Below are positions 8,346 through 16,865 of a stretch of 39,831 bases of DNA, piece after piece. Below the pieces are notes generated by a model. It searched no databases, was not told where the DNA came from, and worked only from the letters and a program-made list of their open reading frames with translations. The DNA is from Bacteroidota bacterium (GTDB taxonomy: Bacteria > Bacteroidota > Bacteroidia > Bacteroidales > Bacteroidaceae): the NCBI GenBank assembly GCA_023415545.1, contig JAEZKJ010000047.1:1-39831 (forward strand), read 5' to 3'. The number at the start of each line of letters is the position of its first letter. Within the stretch, counting starts at the first letter, position 1. A program made the position numbers and the translations under genes.

Positions 8346-8591
8346 CTAGTAATCAAAAATACCATCGCCTGCAATAGACTCATTTAATTTTTCTATTCTT
8401 TCTTCAGTTTTTCTAATTTTAGAATTTAGATCTACAACATGGCCTTTTTTGCTCTTGTTCAACTCTGCTCCACTCTTTTTATTCACTGATTTATCATCAT
8501 CTGTAGCAGTTTTTTCTGTTGATTCTTTTTCTTTTTCATCAATATCTTCATGAATAAGTTTTTCGTCTTTAGGTATGCTATTATTTTCCAT
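8346..8591 (-). CDS. Small highly charged cytoplasmic protein, unknown
   Basis: An 81-residue open frame in isolation, with its own terminator at 8280-8317. The composition is extreme: most residues are Lys, Glu, Asp or Ser, with no cysteine, no tryptophan and no membrane segment. The first half looks disordered (KEKESTEKTATDDDKS). The second half (about 52-73, DLNSKIRKTEERIEKLNESI) has a heptad-like pattern and may form a short coiled coil, and the protein ends GIFDY. The antisense frame shows no competing gene. I do not recognise a family. The flanking terminator and convergent layout support a real gene, but its function is unknown. Confidence 0.6.
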   Translation of the reverse strand: MENNSIPKDEKLIHEDIDEKEKESTEKTATDDDKSVNKKSGAELNKSKKGHVVDLNSKIRKTEERIEKLNESIAGDGIFDY

Positions 8592-8711
8592 AATGTATTC
8601 TATTAAGTTCTACCATTTATATATATAACAAATAATGATACCATAATGTTTATCGATTTATTAAATGTTTCGTAAATATTTGAATGATAAAATTTTGTAA
8701 TTGAAATTATT

Positions 8712-8740
8712 CGTCACATAATTGATGTAATACGTCACAT
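8712..8740. repeat. Direct repeat CGTCACAT, 21 bp apart
   Basis: CGTCACAT occurs at 8712-8719 and again at 8733-8740, spaced by exactly 21 bases (two helical turns), about 55 bases upstream of the acyltransferase start at 8795. This arrangement would suit a regulator bound to one face of the DNA. No known regulator is assigned. Confidence 0.4.
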
Positions 8741-8794
8741 CTTTTAGTATCATGAAATTATAACTTATACTTTTACAACAAAAAATTAAACGCT

Positions 8795-9868
8795 ATGACA
8801 CTAAACTTAACAAAACCTCACCTATATTATATTGATTTACTAAGAGTATATCTAACAATTGTTGTTTTTTATCATCATTCAGCTATTGCTTTTGGTGCCT
8901 CTGGAAGTTGGTATTACAGGGCAAAAGAGTTGGTAAGCAGTAATGTTGAAGGTTTGCTATCGATAAATATGGCTGTTGATCAATCATATTTTATGAGTCT
9001 TTTCTTCTTTATCTCGGCATATTTAATGCCTGCTTCATATGATAAAAAAGGGTGTTTTCTTTATATTAAGGATAGAATTAATCGTCTGGTAATTCCTTTA
9101 TTGATTTATTCTTTTATCATAAACCCGTTACTCTGTAATTTTATATATGGGGCAAAATATGAAATAGGCTTAGGTCCTATGTGGTTTGTTTTCACGCTTA
9201 TATTTTTTGAGTTATTTTATGTACTTTACCGAGTTATAAACTCAAGAATAACTATCCCATGGAGATTCCCTAAAATATTACCTATTATTATTTTTATTTT
9301 ACTTATGGGATTATGGGCTTTTGAAGTTCGTCTTTTTGCCCCTACAAATATTGGTATAATGGGACTAACTCTAGGATATTTCCCACTATATATAAGTATG
9401 TATTTTTTAGGTATAGTAGCTTATAGAAATAATTGGTTAGATGGATTAAAAATTATAAATGGATATATCTGGTTATCTGCAATTCTGTTTTTAATTATGC
9501 CTCTATTTCTTTTATCACTTAAAGATTGTCCGAATTTGAATCTTGTAAATGGTGGTCTGAATAGATTTGCATTAATATATGCATTATGGGAACCTGTGAT
9601 GTGTGTAGCCATTTGTTATATATTATTAGTCTTTTCGAAAAAATATTTCAATAGAAAGTCTTCATTAATCGATTGGTTGTCGAAACAGACCTATTCATTT
9701 TATATGATCCATCCGGCAGTAGTTGTAGGATGTACATATTTTGTTGAAACAATTAATGTCTCTCCATTCCAACGTTTTTTACTATTGTTGATAATCGGAA
9801 TTCCTCTATGTTTCATTGTAGGTTATCTTTTCAAGAAAGTATTAAGATTAATTGATGTAAATATTTAA
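8795..9868 (+). CDS. Integral membrane acyltransferase (acyltransferase 3 family)
   Basis: A 357-residue protein with about ten hydrophobic segments. The N-terminus YIDLLRVYLTIVVFYHHSAI carries the conserved Arg17 and His27/28 typical of acyltransferase 3 (OafA/NolL/WecH-like) enzymes, which move acetyl or other acyl groups across the inner membrane onto sugars of surface polysaccharides or other acceptors. The motif FMSLFFFISAYLMP matches the usual second conserved block. The acceptor cannot be deduced because no glycan genes lie next to it. It stands alone in its transcription unit, with a 21-bp-spaced direct repeat upstream. It is distinct from the acyltransferase at 18815-19996, with little obvious similarity beyond the family motifs. 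Confidence 0.85.
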   Translation: MTLNLTKPHLYYIDLLRVYLTIVVFYHHSAIAFGASGSWYYRAKELVSSNVEGLLSINMAVDQSYFMSLFFFISAYLMPASYDKKGCFLYIKDRINRLVIPLLIYSFIINPLLCNFIYGAKYEIGLGPMWFVFTLIFFELFYVLYRVINSRITIPWRFPKILPIIIFILLMGLWAFEVRLFAPTNIGIMGLTLGYFPLYISMYFLGIVAYRNNWLDGLKIINGYIWLSAILFLIMPLFLLSLKDCPNLNLVNGGLNRFALIYALWEPVMCVAICYILLVFSKKYFNRKSSLIDWLSKQTYSFYMIHPAVVVGCTYFVETINVSPFQRFLLLLIIGIPLCFIVGYLFKKVLRLIDVNI

Positions 9869-9947
9869 ATTGTCTGGTATTGTTGAAATCTTTATCTTTA
9901 TCAATTATTTAAATATCAATATTTAATTTTTTAAGATAACTGATACG

Positions 9948-10784
9948 ATGAAGAATAGAAAAGTTATGTTAATCACCTTTTCTCCAACCCGTACATCATA
10001 TAGAGTGGGTGAGGCTATAGCTCAAGGTATTAAAGGTACATCACTTGAATTATTGGATCTTACATTGATAGATAATGTTGACACTATAGATATTCCTAAA
10101 GATACTATTGCTATTTTTTCATTTCCGGTATATGGTGGCTTTGTTGCACCATTAGCAATGCAGAGATTAAGTAGTTTAAAAGCAGAGGGTGTTTTGGCTA
10201 TAACTGTCGTCGTGTACGGTAACAGAGCTTTTGAAAATGCTTTGACTCAACTTGATTCTTTTGTTACAGAAAGGGGATGTAAAGTTATTGCTGCAGCAGG
10301 ATTTATTGGTGAACATTCATATAGCAATGCAAAATATCCAATTGCTTCAGCTAGACCTAATAAAGATGATTTATCTTTTGCTAAAAGCTTTGGAGAAAAA
10401 GTATTAGGCAAAATTTCTTCTGTTCAAAGCTTTGAGCAGTTGCAAGCAGTAAATACAAAAGATATTTCTTTACCTGAACAATCAGATGAAGATATGATTG
10501 CTTTTTTTTCTGACATTAAGCAAGCCAAAATCAATGGAATACCATTTCCTCAAGGGCCATCTACCGATGAGAAGCTATGTAATAACTGTGCTATTTGTCA
10601 TATTAATTGTCCTACAAAAGCTATTGTAAAAGGTGATGAGTGCAACACTGATTATGAAAAATGTATTAAATGTTGTGCTTGTATTAAGTTATGTCCACAA
10701 GGTGCAAGAAGCATGGATACCCCCTATTCAATATATCTGAACAGATATTTTAGCAAAGAAAAAGAGAATGTTACAATACTATGA
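9948..10784 (+). CDS. Flavodoxin/ferredoxin fusion protein (EFR1-type)
   Basis: A 278-residue electron-transfer protein. The N-terminal half is a flavodoxin-like domain with the FMN phosphate loop FSPTRTSYRV (11-20) and the FSFPVYGGFVAP segment (58-68). The C-terminal part holds two 4Fe-4S clusters of the bacterial ferredoxin type, CxxCxxCxxxCP at 211-222 (Cys211, 214, 217, 221) and at 239-250 (Cys239, 242, 245, 249). Such proteins carry electrons between low-potential donors and unknown acceptors in anaerobes. It is 79 bases downstream of the acyltransferase, with no obvious terminator between, so co-transcription is possible but functionally unexplained. The partner enzyme is not in the window. 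Confidence 0.85.
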   Translation: MKNRKVMLITFSPTRTSYRVGEAIAQGIKGTSLELLDLTLIDNVDTIDIPKDTIAIFSFPVYGGFVAPLAMQRLSSLKAEGVLAITVVVYGNRAFENALTQLDSFVTERGCKVIAAAGFIGEHSYSNAKYPIASARPNKDDLSFAKSFGEKVLGKISSVQSFEQLQAVNTKDISLPEQSDEDMIAFFSDIKQAKINGIPFPQGPSTDEKLCNNCAICHINCPTKAIVKGDECNTDYEKCIKCCACIKLCPQGARSMDTPYSIYLNRYFSKEKENVTIL

Positions 10785-10906
10785 TTTATTAATAATTATT
10801 CATGGTATATAATATAAGTAACTTCTCAAAGAGTCTGTTAATCGTAATTATTTGAAGTATTGTCAAAATATTATGATCACATAGACTAATATTTATATAA
10901 GCTATT

Positions 10907-11389
10907 TTATTTATTTTCTAGCAATTCGTATGGATAGTTTGTGATTATCTTTCGCCCATCTTTTGTTTTAATCAACACCAGTTGATTAAGGTTGATAGCC
11001 CAAACTATGAAATTACCTAATTTAAAAGAGTAAAAGTTTCCCCAGAATCCCATAAAACCTCCATTACCAAATTTACGAATACTCATGGTAACCTCTTTTT
11101 TATTTATAATTGTGATATCTTCAATATCATCAATTAAGACAGAACCATAAACCTTGTTTATTTTAACGAAACCTTCACCTATTGATATTGAAACAAAACA
11201 TTGTGAAATAGTTAATGCAACTATAATCGTTATTATAGTCATTACGCAGAAAAAAGCATTAGTTTCATTAACAAAAGTAACCCCTGCGATAGTAATCAAT
11301 ATAAGTAATACAATTGAGGTAACAATTAAAGTAAACATATCTGGTCGAAAACGATATGTAGTTGATTTATCTATTTTATTTGTTGCCAT
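10907..11389 (-). CDS. Membrane protein with a bacterial PH-like domain
   Basis: A 160-residue protein with two adjacent membrane helices (about 18-40 and 45-66). A soluble beta-rich domain follows, in which SISIGEGFVKINKVYGSVLIDDIEDITII resembles the PH-like fold of small bacterial membrane proteins (bPH families). The end, LVLIKTKDGRKIITNYP, fits the last strand and helix of that fold. The function of these proteins is not known. The gene is divergent from the glycoside hydrolase downstream and convergent with the flavodoxin/ferredoxin gene. Confidence 0.6.
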   Translation of the reverse strand: MATNKIDKSTTYRFRPDMFTLIVTSIVLLILITIAGVTFVNETNAFFCVMTIITIIVALTISQCFVSISIGEGFVKINKVYGSVLIDDIEDITIINKKEVTMSIRKFGNGGFMGFWGNFYSFKLGNFIVWAINLNQLVLIKTKDGRKIITNYPYELLENK

Positions 11390-11560
11390 TAAATAACGAT
11401 GATTATATAACGATTATATATTAAATATTATAATATCTACTTCTCTTTTTATATATTTACAAAACTAATATTTGAATAGTTATTACAGATACAAATATTG
11501 ATAAATGTGATAACATATACAAACAAACATATACTAAAATACTTTAATCTTATTTCTACA

Positions 11561-13927
11561 ATGAAAAAAAACGCACTGGCCTTTCTGTCCATGATGATGT
11601 TTAATTGTACACTCATGGCACAATCGTTTTCTGTTACGGAAAAAGGAGTAAAAGCTACAACAAATGATGGCTCAATAGAGACAGAATTACAATTTTACAC
11701 TCCAAGTATTATTCATGTAGTAAAAACATTAAAAGGAAAAATTACAAATGATTCCAGTCTGGTTGTAATTGCTTCACCTGAAAAAGTTAAGTTTACTACT
11801 AAGAAACAAGGCAATAATTTATTGCTAAAAAGTTCCGAATTATCAGCTTCTTTAAATTTAAAAACAGGTGCTATAACATATTCGTCTGCAAAAGGAAAAC
11901 TTTTATTAAAAGATAATGGTGTACCCTCCATTATACCTGGAAAAGAGTTAAATGAGGTTGCTCAATCATTTACTCTTGATAAAGATGAGGCTATATATGG
12001 TTTAGGACAGACACAATCGGGCAAGATGTCACAACGTGGCATTACTAAATATATGGTTCAATCAAACCAAGAAGATTTTATTCCATTCATAATATCTGTA
12101 AAAGGTTATGGTCTTTATTGGGATAATCCTTCACCAACAACATTCACTGATAATGCTCAAGGAACTTCATTCAAGTCGGAGATTGGTAGTGGGGTAGATT
12201 ATTATTTCATGACCGGTGAAAATGCTGATGGTGTAATTGCTAATATGCGTCACATTTCAGGAAAAGTACCTATGTTGCCTTTGTGGACATACGGTTTCTG
12301 GCAGAGCAAAGAGAGATATAAATCTCAAGAAGAGATTGTAGGTGTTGTAAAAAAATATCGTGAATTAGGAGTTCCTTTGGATGGTATTATACAGGATTGG
12401 CAATATTGGGGTAATAATTATCTTTGGAATGCAATGGAGTTTATGAATTATGATTACAATAAACCTAAAAAGATGGTTAATGATATTCATAACCTAAATG
12501 CACATATTATTATTTCCATCTGGTCATCGTTTGGCCCTATGACTAAACCATTTCGTGAACTTGAAAAGATTGGTGCCCTTTGGAATATACGTACATGGCC
12601 TGAAAGTGGTATTTCAGAGGTATGGCCTCCAATTATGGATTACCCATCGGGGGTGAAGGTGTACGATGCCTATAATCCTGCAGCTCGAGATATATATTGG
12701 AAATATCTTAATCAAGGTATTTTCTCAACTGGAGTAGATGGCTGGTGGATGGACTCTACAGAACCTGATCACTTCGGTACCGAGAAAGATTTCGATCTTC
12801 AAACATATCTTGGATCATGGAGGAAAGTAAGAAATGCTTATCCATTGATGAGTGTTGAAAGTGTTTATAAAAATCAGAGAAAAGTTAATGAAGATAAGCG
12901 AGTATTTATTTTAACTCGTTCAGCTTTTGCAGGACAGCAGAGAACAGGTGCTAATACATGGACAGGTGACATTCAAGCATCTTGGGAGACACTACGTAAA
13001 CAGATCCCTGCAGGTTTGAATTTCTCTTTATGTGCTAATCCAAACTGGAATACCGATATTGGTGGTTTCTTCCTAAGTAATTATAGAAAGAAGATTTATG
13101 ATAAAGATTACCAAGAACTCATGGTAAGATGGATGCAGTTTGGTGCTTTCTGTCCAATGATGCGTAGTCATGGTGCTGATGCTCCTCGTGAAATTTATCA
13201 GTTTGGAAAAAAAGGTGAGCCTGTATTCGATGGTATAGCTGCTGCCATAAAGATGCGTTACAAATTCCTACCTTATATTTATAGCACATCATGGGATGTA
13301 TCAAATAATAACTCAACAATGATGCGTGCTTTAGCGATGGATTACGTTTCTGATAAGAAAACATGGGATATCGCTGATGAATATATGTTTGGAAAATCTT
13401 TATTGATAGCTCCTTTTATAAAATCTATAGGATTTGTTGCTGATTCCATGAAGGTTGACAATGGTATTGTAAAATTACGCAATGTATATCTTCCTAAGGG
13501 TGACGATTGGTATGAGATGGATACTAATATCCTATATAAGGGAGGAAAAGTTGTCACTAAAGAGTCAGTAGCCGAAAATGCACTTCTTGCTACTCCGGTA
13601 TACGTTCGTGCCGGAAGCATTATTCCTATTGGACCTGATGTACAATTTAGTAATGAAAAATCATGGAAAGAGTTAAATATATCTGTTTATCCTGGTAAAG
13701 ACGCTATTTTCACTCTATATGAAGATGAAGGCGATAACTATAATTATGAAAAGGGAGATTATTCAACTATTACCTTCCAGTGGAATGATAAGGCTCACAC
13801 ACTTACAATTTTACCTCGTAAAGGTAGTTTTAAAGGAATGATTGAGAACCGCATATTCAAAATAAATTTGCTAAACCAAAGTAAGGATGTAGAATATAAT
13901 GGAGATGAGGTGGTAGTAAACTTTTAA
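11561..13927 (+). CDS. Secreted glycoside hydrolase family 31 (alpha-glucosidase/alpha-xylosidase type)
   Basis: The frame is open from 11498, but the start at 11561 gives a clean signal peptide (MKKNALAFLSMMMFNCTLMAQ) and a 788-residue protein. The order is an N-terminal beta-sandwich, a TIM barrel, and C-terminal beta domains. The catalytic nucleophile is the Asp in WWMDSTEPD (about residue 398 from this start) and the acid/base is the Asp in TWTGDIQASW (about 470). LPLWTYGFWQSKERY and DGIIQDWQYW are further family landmarks. Family 31 enzymes release terminal alpha-linked glucose or xylose; the periplasm is the likely site. The substrate is uncertain. It stands alone without SusC/SusD or a regulator, so it is not in a polysaccharide utilisation locus. 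A strong terminator follows at 13993-14031. Confidence 0.93.
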   Translation: MKKNALAFLSMMMFNCTLMAQSFSVTEKGVKATTNDGSIETELQFYTPSIIHVVKTLKGKITNDSSLVVIASPEKVKFTTKKQGNNLLLKSSELSASLNLKTGAITYSSAKGKLLLKDNGVPSIIPGKELNEVAQSFTLDKDEAIYGLGQTQSGKMSQRGITKYMVQSNQEDFIPFIISVKGYGLYWDNPSPTTFTDNAQGTSFKSEIGSGVDYYFMTGENADGVIANMRHISGKVPMLPLWTYGFWQSKERYKSQEEIVGVVKKYRELGVPLDGIIQDWQYWGNNYLWNAMEFMNYDYNKPKKMVNDIHNLNAHIIISIWSSFGPMTKPFRELEKIGALWNIRTWPESGISEVWPPIMDYPSGVKVYDAYNPAARDIYWKYLNQGIFSTGVDGWWMDSTEPDHFGTEKDFDLQTYLGSWRKVRNAYPLMSVESVYKNQRKVNEDKRVFILTRSAFAGQQRTGANTWTGDIQASWETLRKQIPAGLNFSLCANPNWNTDIGGFFLSNYRKKIYDKDYQELMVRWMQFGAFCPMMRSHGADAPREIYQFGKKGEPVFDGIAAAIKMRYKFLPYIYSTSWDVSNNNSTMMRALAMDYVSDKKTWDIADEYMFGKSLLIAPFIKSIGFVADSMKVDNGIVKLRNVYLPKGDDWYEMDTNILYKGGKVVTKESVAENALLATPVYVRAGSIIPIGPDVQFSNEKSWKELNISVYPGKDAIFTLYEDEGDNYNYEKGDYSTITFQWNDKAHTLTILPRKGSFKGMIENRIFKINLLNQSKDVEYNGDEVVVNF

Positions 13928-13992
13928 TATCATTTCAGTGTTGAAGTTGTAATTAGAAAGTAATATCAAAAAACAATTTAATATTTCCATAT

Positions 13993-14031
13993 AACAGCTG
14001 TAGACTAAATAAGAGTCTACAGCTGTTTTTT
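13993..14031 (+). terminator. Intrinsic terminator of the GH31 gene
   Basis: A perfect 14-bp stem (13993-14006 with 14014-14027), a seven-base loop and a T-run to 14031, located 66 bases after the stop codon. Confidence 0.92.
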
Positions 14032-14299
14032 GTTTACACAATTTCTAATTTATAAAATGATAGGAAACTCAAAGATGATAATCCTTTCATTTTTCCCATT
14101 TATTCATTCTTTGTGACAAAAAGTAGATGATATTTAAATGAATATTTGATAAAAATAATACAAATACTGTTAAGTGAATTATATTTAAATATTTTAACAA
14201 GGGAAAGTTTAATTCTATAAGAAAACTTATTTGTTTCTGATGAAGTGCTTGAAAAATTAAACTGAAAAAGATCGTTCAAGAAACCCTTGTATAGAGTAT

Positions 14300-14406
14300 A
14301 TAAAAAATGAGTGCCCCCGTCCTTTCTCTAAAGGGGGAGCACTACAACACAAAAACTAAACTAGACTTAACTAAACTATTTGAAGTTTCACAACTTCTTT
14401 ATATCT
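14300..14406 (-). ncRNA. Probable small RNA gene, about 105 nt
   Basis: This is the minus-strand stretch between a consensus promoter (14441-14411) and an intrinsic terminator. Transcription would start near 14406. The 5' part folds as a six-bp hairpin (AACTTC 14392-14397 with GAAGTT 14382-14387 on plus) whose RNA loop reads GUGA, a GNRA tetraloop. A single-stranded T/A-rich linker follows (about 14344-14381, rich in the repeated unit GTTTAGTT). The 3' end is the GC-rich stem 14310-14343 (AGTGC/GCACT outer arms, CCCC/GGGG, CTTT/AAAG, small bulges) followed by a U-run (A-run at 14302-14307 on plus). No start codon or open frame is present. I cannot assign it to a known family. Confidence 0.7.
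14310..14343 (-). terminator. GC-rich terminator hairpin of the small RNA
   Basis: The stem has arms AGTGC/GCACT, CCCC/GGGG and CTTT/AAAG, separated by small bulges. The T-run needed for termination is present only in the minus-strand direction (14307-14302), which fixes the orientation. Confidence 0.75.
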
Positions 14407-14410
14407 ATCG

Positions 14411-14441
14411 CAAAGATAATGAAGTTTTTTAAAATGACAAA
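14411..14441 (-). promoter_or_regulatory. Consensus promoter of the small RNA
   Basis: TTTG (14441-14438), exactly 19 bases, then TATCTTTG (14418-14411) on the minus strand. This is a perfect match to the Bacteroidota promoter TTTG-N19-TAnnTTTG, with no protein gene downstream in that direction. Confidence 0.8.
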
Positions 14442-15060
14442 TAAATTGAACAAGTTTTTATATTAAAATACGATAAAATGGTACAATTACTAATTTAATC
14501 GTTGATTTAAATATGATTAAAATTATATTTAATTGCTTTATTATGTTTGAGTTTGAGTTATACCAAATAACTTTATAATATTACTTTATTATTTTAAAAA
14601 ATAGTCTGTATTATTGGCATATAGTGTGCTATATATATGTTTTTAGTAAGAATTATATTATTGTTTGTCCTCATTAAAACCAGTAATTTTTTTAATGTCA
14701 ATATCTACTTACCTATGTTTTAATATTCTCTTTCAAGCCTTTTCTGAAACTGTTATCCAATAGCCATTTGTAATTATTTATAATTACTGCCAATGTAGAA
14801 AAAGTCCATGTTTTGTTATGCTTTTATCTTTCACAGTAAATTAATTCATCTAAAGTTGTATTTCCTCTGTTTTAATTACCCTGATTGTTTAGATTATATT
14901 CCCTTTCTTGTTTATCAAGAGAATTTGATTTTACTGTTTTATTTATTAATTATTACTACTCACTTCACTATTTATTATTTAATTTATCTTATTCTAATCT
15001 AGAAAAACTTTATTTACTCAACAAAAAAGATGGTTTTGTTTGTTATATTCATAGATATAG

Positions 15061-15091
15061 TTTGACTTTTTATTGATAAATTCTATTTTTA
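15061..15091 (+). promoter_or_regulatory. Possible promoter of the DUF4492-cydAB operon
   Basis: TTTG (15061-15064), 19 bases, then TATTTTTA (15084-15091), one base short of the TAnnTTTG box. The leader would be about 22 bases. Confidence 0.4.
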
Positions 15092-15117
15092 TAATTCCAA
15101 GGTATTAATTTTGTGAT

Positions 15118-15327
15118 ATGAGATTAATTAAAAACATATATAAATTTTACTATGAAGGCTTTAGGAATATGAGTTGGGGTAGAGTGTTATGGGTTATAAT
15201 ATTAATTAAACTCTTTATCCTTTTTTTTGTTTTAAGATTGTTCTTCTTTAAGCCATATTTAAGAGACAAAACTCCTGAAGAAAAACAGGAATTTGTTGGA
15301 AATGAATTAATTGATCGTTCTTTATAA
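15118..15327 (+). CDS. DUF4492 small membrane protein
   Basis: A 69-residue protein with one membrane helix (about 24-44, VLWVIILIKLFILFFVLRLF) between a basic aromatic N-terminus (IYKFYYEGFRNMSWGR) and a short charged tail (DKTPEEKQEFVGNEL). The family DUF4492 is commonly found directly before cydA in Bacteroidota, and here it ends 17 bases upstream of cydA. It may be a small accessory subunit or assembly aid of the oxidase, comparable in position though not in sequence to CydX. This is inference, as no function is demonstrated by the sequence. Confidence 0.8.
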   Translation: MRLIKNIYKFYYEGFRNMSWGRVLWVIILIKLFILFFVLRLFFFKPYLRDKTPEEKQEFVGNELIDRSL

Positions 15328-15344
15328 CTTAATATCTAACGTTT

Positions 15345-16838
15345 ATGATTGAAACAATAGACACATCACTTATCGATTGGTCACGTGCTCAGTTTGCAAT
15401 GACGGCCATGTATCACTGGTTATTTGTTCCATTAACTCTAGGCTTGGCTATGATTATTGGAATTATGGAGTCCATATATGTATATACCGGCAATGAGTTT
15501 TGGAAAAAAACAGTGAAATTTTGGATGAAACTCTTCGGTATAAATTTTGCCATTGGAGTTGCTACGGGCTTAATTCTTGAGTTTGAATTCGGAACCAACT
15601 GGAGTAATTACTCTTGGTTTGTAGGTGATATATTTGGAGCTCCATTAGCTATAGAAGGAATATTTGCTTTCTTCATGGAGTCAACATTCATTGCTATTAT
15701 GTTTTTTGGTTGGAATAAAGTTAGTAAGAAATGGCATCTAGCCGCTACATGGCTCACTGGCGTAGGAGCAACACTATCTGCTTGGTGGATATTAGTTGCA
15801 AACGCATGGATGCAATATCCCGTAGGAATGAAATTCAACCCTGAAACAGTAAGAAACGAGATGGACAGTTTTGTTGATGTAGCATTATCTCCTGTTGCTG
15901 TGACAAAATTCTTCCATACAGTGCTCAGTTCATGGATAGTTGGAGCTGTTTTTGTTGTTGGTGTTAGTTGTTGGTATTTGCTCAAAAAAAGGAATGTAGA
16001 TTTTGCTAAGGCTAGTATTCGTATAGCAGCAATATTTGGATTAGTTGCCTCATTAATTACAGCAGTAACGGGTGACACATCGGGAGTTCAAATAGCAAAA
16101 TATCAACCTATGAAACTTGCAGCTGCTGAAGGTTTATATGATGGTGGTAATGGAGTGCCCTTCTCAATTGTGGGTGATTTGAAAGTTCCTAAACTATTAT
16201 CTTTCTTAGCTACTCATGATTTCGAGGGATATGTGCCAGGCATTAATAATATTCTAAAAGGAGACTATATAACACCTGATGGAGAAAAAGCTTTACCTGC
16301 TAAAGAGAAAATGAAGAAGGGTAAGATTGCAATTGCTGCTCTTGACTCATTTAGAATCGCTAATAAGGCAGGTGATAAAGATTTAGCTTCAATATATGAA
16401 AAAAGAGTTGAAGATAATGTGAAATATTTTGGATATGGTTTCATTAAAAACGAAGCCGATTTAGTTCCTCCAATAGATCTAGTATATTGGTCATTTAGAG
16501 TAATGGTATATCTTGGCATGTATTTTATACTATTTTTCATTGTCGCTCTTTGGTTCCTTTATAAAGAAAGTTTTACTAAACAAAGATGGATGCAAGTAAT
16601 AGGATTGTGGACCATTCCTCTTGCATATATATCAAGTCAAGCAGGATGGATTGTAGCAGAGGTAGGTAGACAACCTTGGGCTATTCAAGATCTCCTACCT
16701 GTTGGAGCTTCAGTATCAAGGCTTCAAACAAGTTCAGTACAGATAACTTTCTATATTTTCCTAACTATATTCACCATTTTGCTTATTGCTGAGATTGGAA
16801 TATTAGTTAAGGCAATTAAAAAGGGACCTGAATTTTAA
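15345..16838 (+). CDS. cydA: Cytochrome bd ubiquinol oxidase subunit I
   Basis: A 497-residue multi-span inner-membrane subunit that binds hemes b558, b595 and d and oxidises quinol. Landmarks are the N-terminal RAQFAMTAMYHWLFVPLTLG with His24, the periplasmic Q-loop region (about 250-375, starting EGLYDGGNGVPFS), and the hallmark GWIVAEVGRQPW near residue 430. The reduction of O2 to water at high affinity allows an otherwise anaerobic bacterium to remove or respire trace oxygen. In Bacteroidota menaquinol is the natural donor. It is followed by cydB after a 27-base gap and preceded by DUF4492. Confidence 0.96.
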   Translation: MIETIDTSLIDWSRAQFAMTAMYHWLFVPLTLGLAMIIGIMESIYVYTGNEFWKKTVKFWMKLFGINFAIGVATGLILEFEFGTNWSNYSWFVGDIFGAPLAIEGIFAFFMESTFIAIMFFGWNKVSKKWHLAATWLTGVGATLSAWWILVANAWMQYPVGMKFNPETVRNEMDSFVDVALSPVAVTKFFHTVLSSWIVGAVFVVGVSCWYLLKKRNVDFAKASIRIAAIFGLVASLITAVTGDTSGVQIAKYQPMKLAAAEGLYDGGNGVPFSIVGDLKVPKLLSFLATHDFEGYVPGINNILKGDYITPDGEKALPAKEKMKKGKIAIAALDSFRIANKAGDKDLASIYEKRVEDNVKYFGYGFIKNEADLVPPIDLVYWSFRVMVYLGMYFILFFIVALWFLYKESFTKQRWMQVIGLWTIPLAYISSQAGWIVAEVGRQPWAIQDLLPVGASVSRLQTSSVQITFYIFLTIFTILLIAEIGILVKAIKKGPEF

Positions 16839-16865
16839 TAGATAACACTAATAAACTGATTGATT

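Larger units (their letters stand above)
13928..15117. other. Long non-coding region with a terminator and a small-RNA locus
   Basis: About 1.2 kb without a credible protein gene. It is strongly AT-rich, and the short open frames near 14808-15076 lack coding character. Supported content is the terminator of the glycoside hydrolase (13993-14031), a minus-strand small-RNA gene (about 14300-14406) with its promoter (14411-14441), and a promoter for the cytochrome bd operon near 15061-15091. The remainder, 14442-15060, shows nothing I can identify. Confidence 0.7.

Noticed and set aside
11498..11560. Longer N-terminus of the GH31 protein
   Set aside because: The additional 21 residues would bury the signal peptide, which begins perfectly at 11561.
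14808..15076. Two short overlapping open frames as small proteins
   Set aside because: They are rich in Phe, Leu, Tyr and Ile from AT-rich DNA, overlap each other in different frames, and have no promoter or upstream signal. They look like chance frames.
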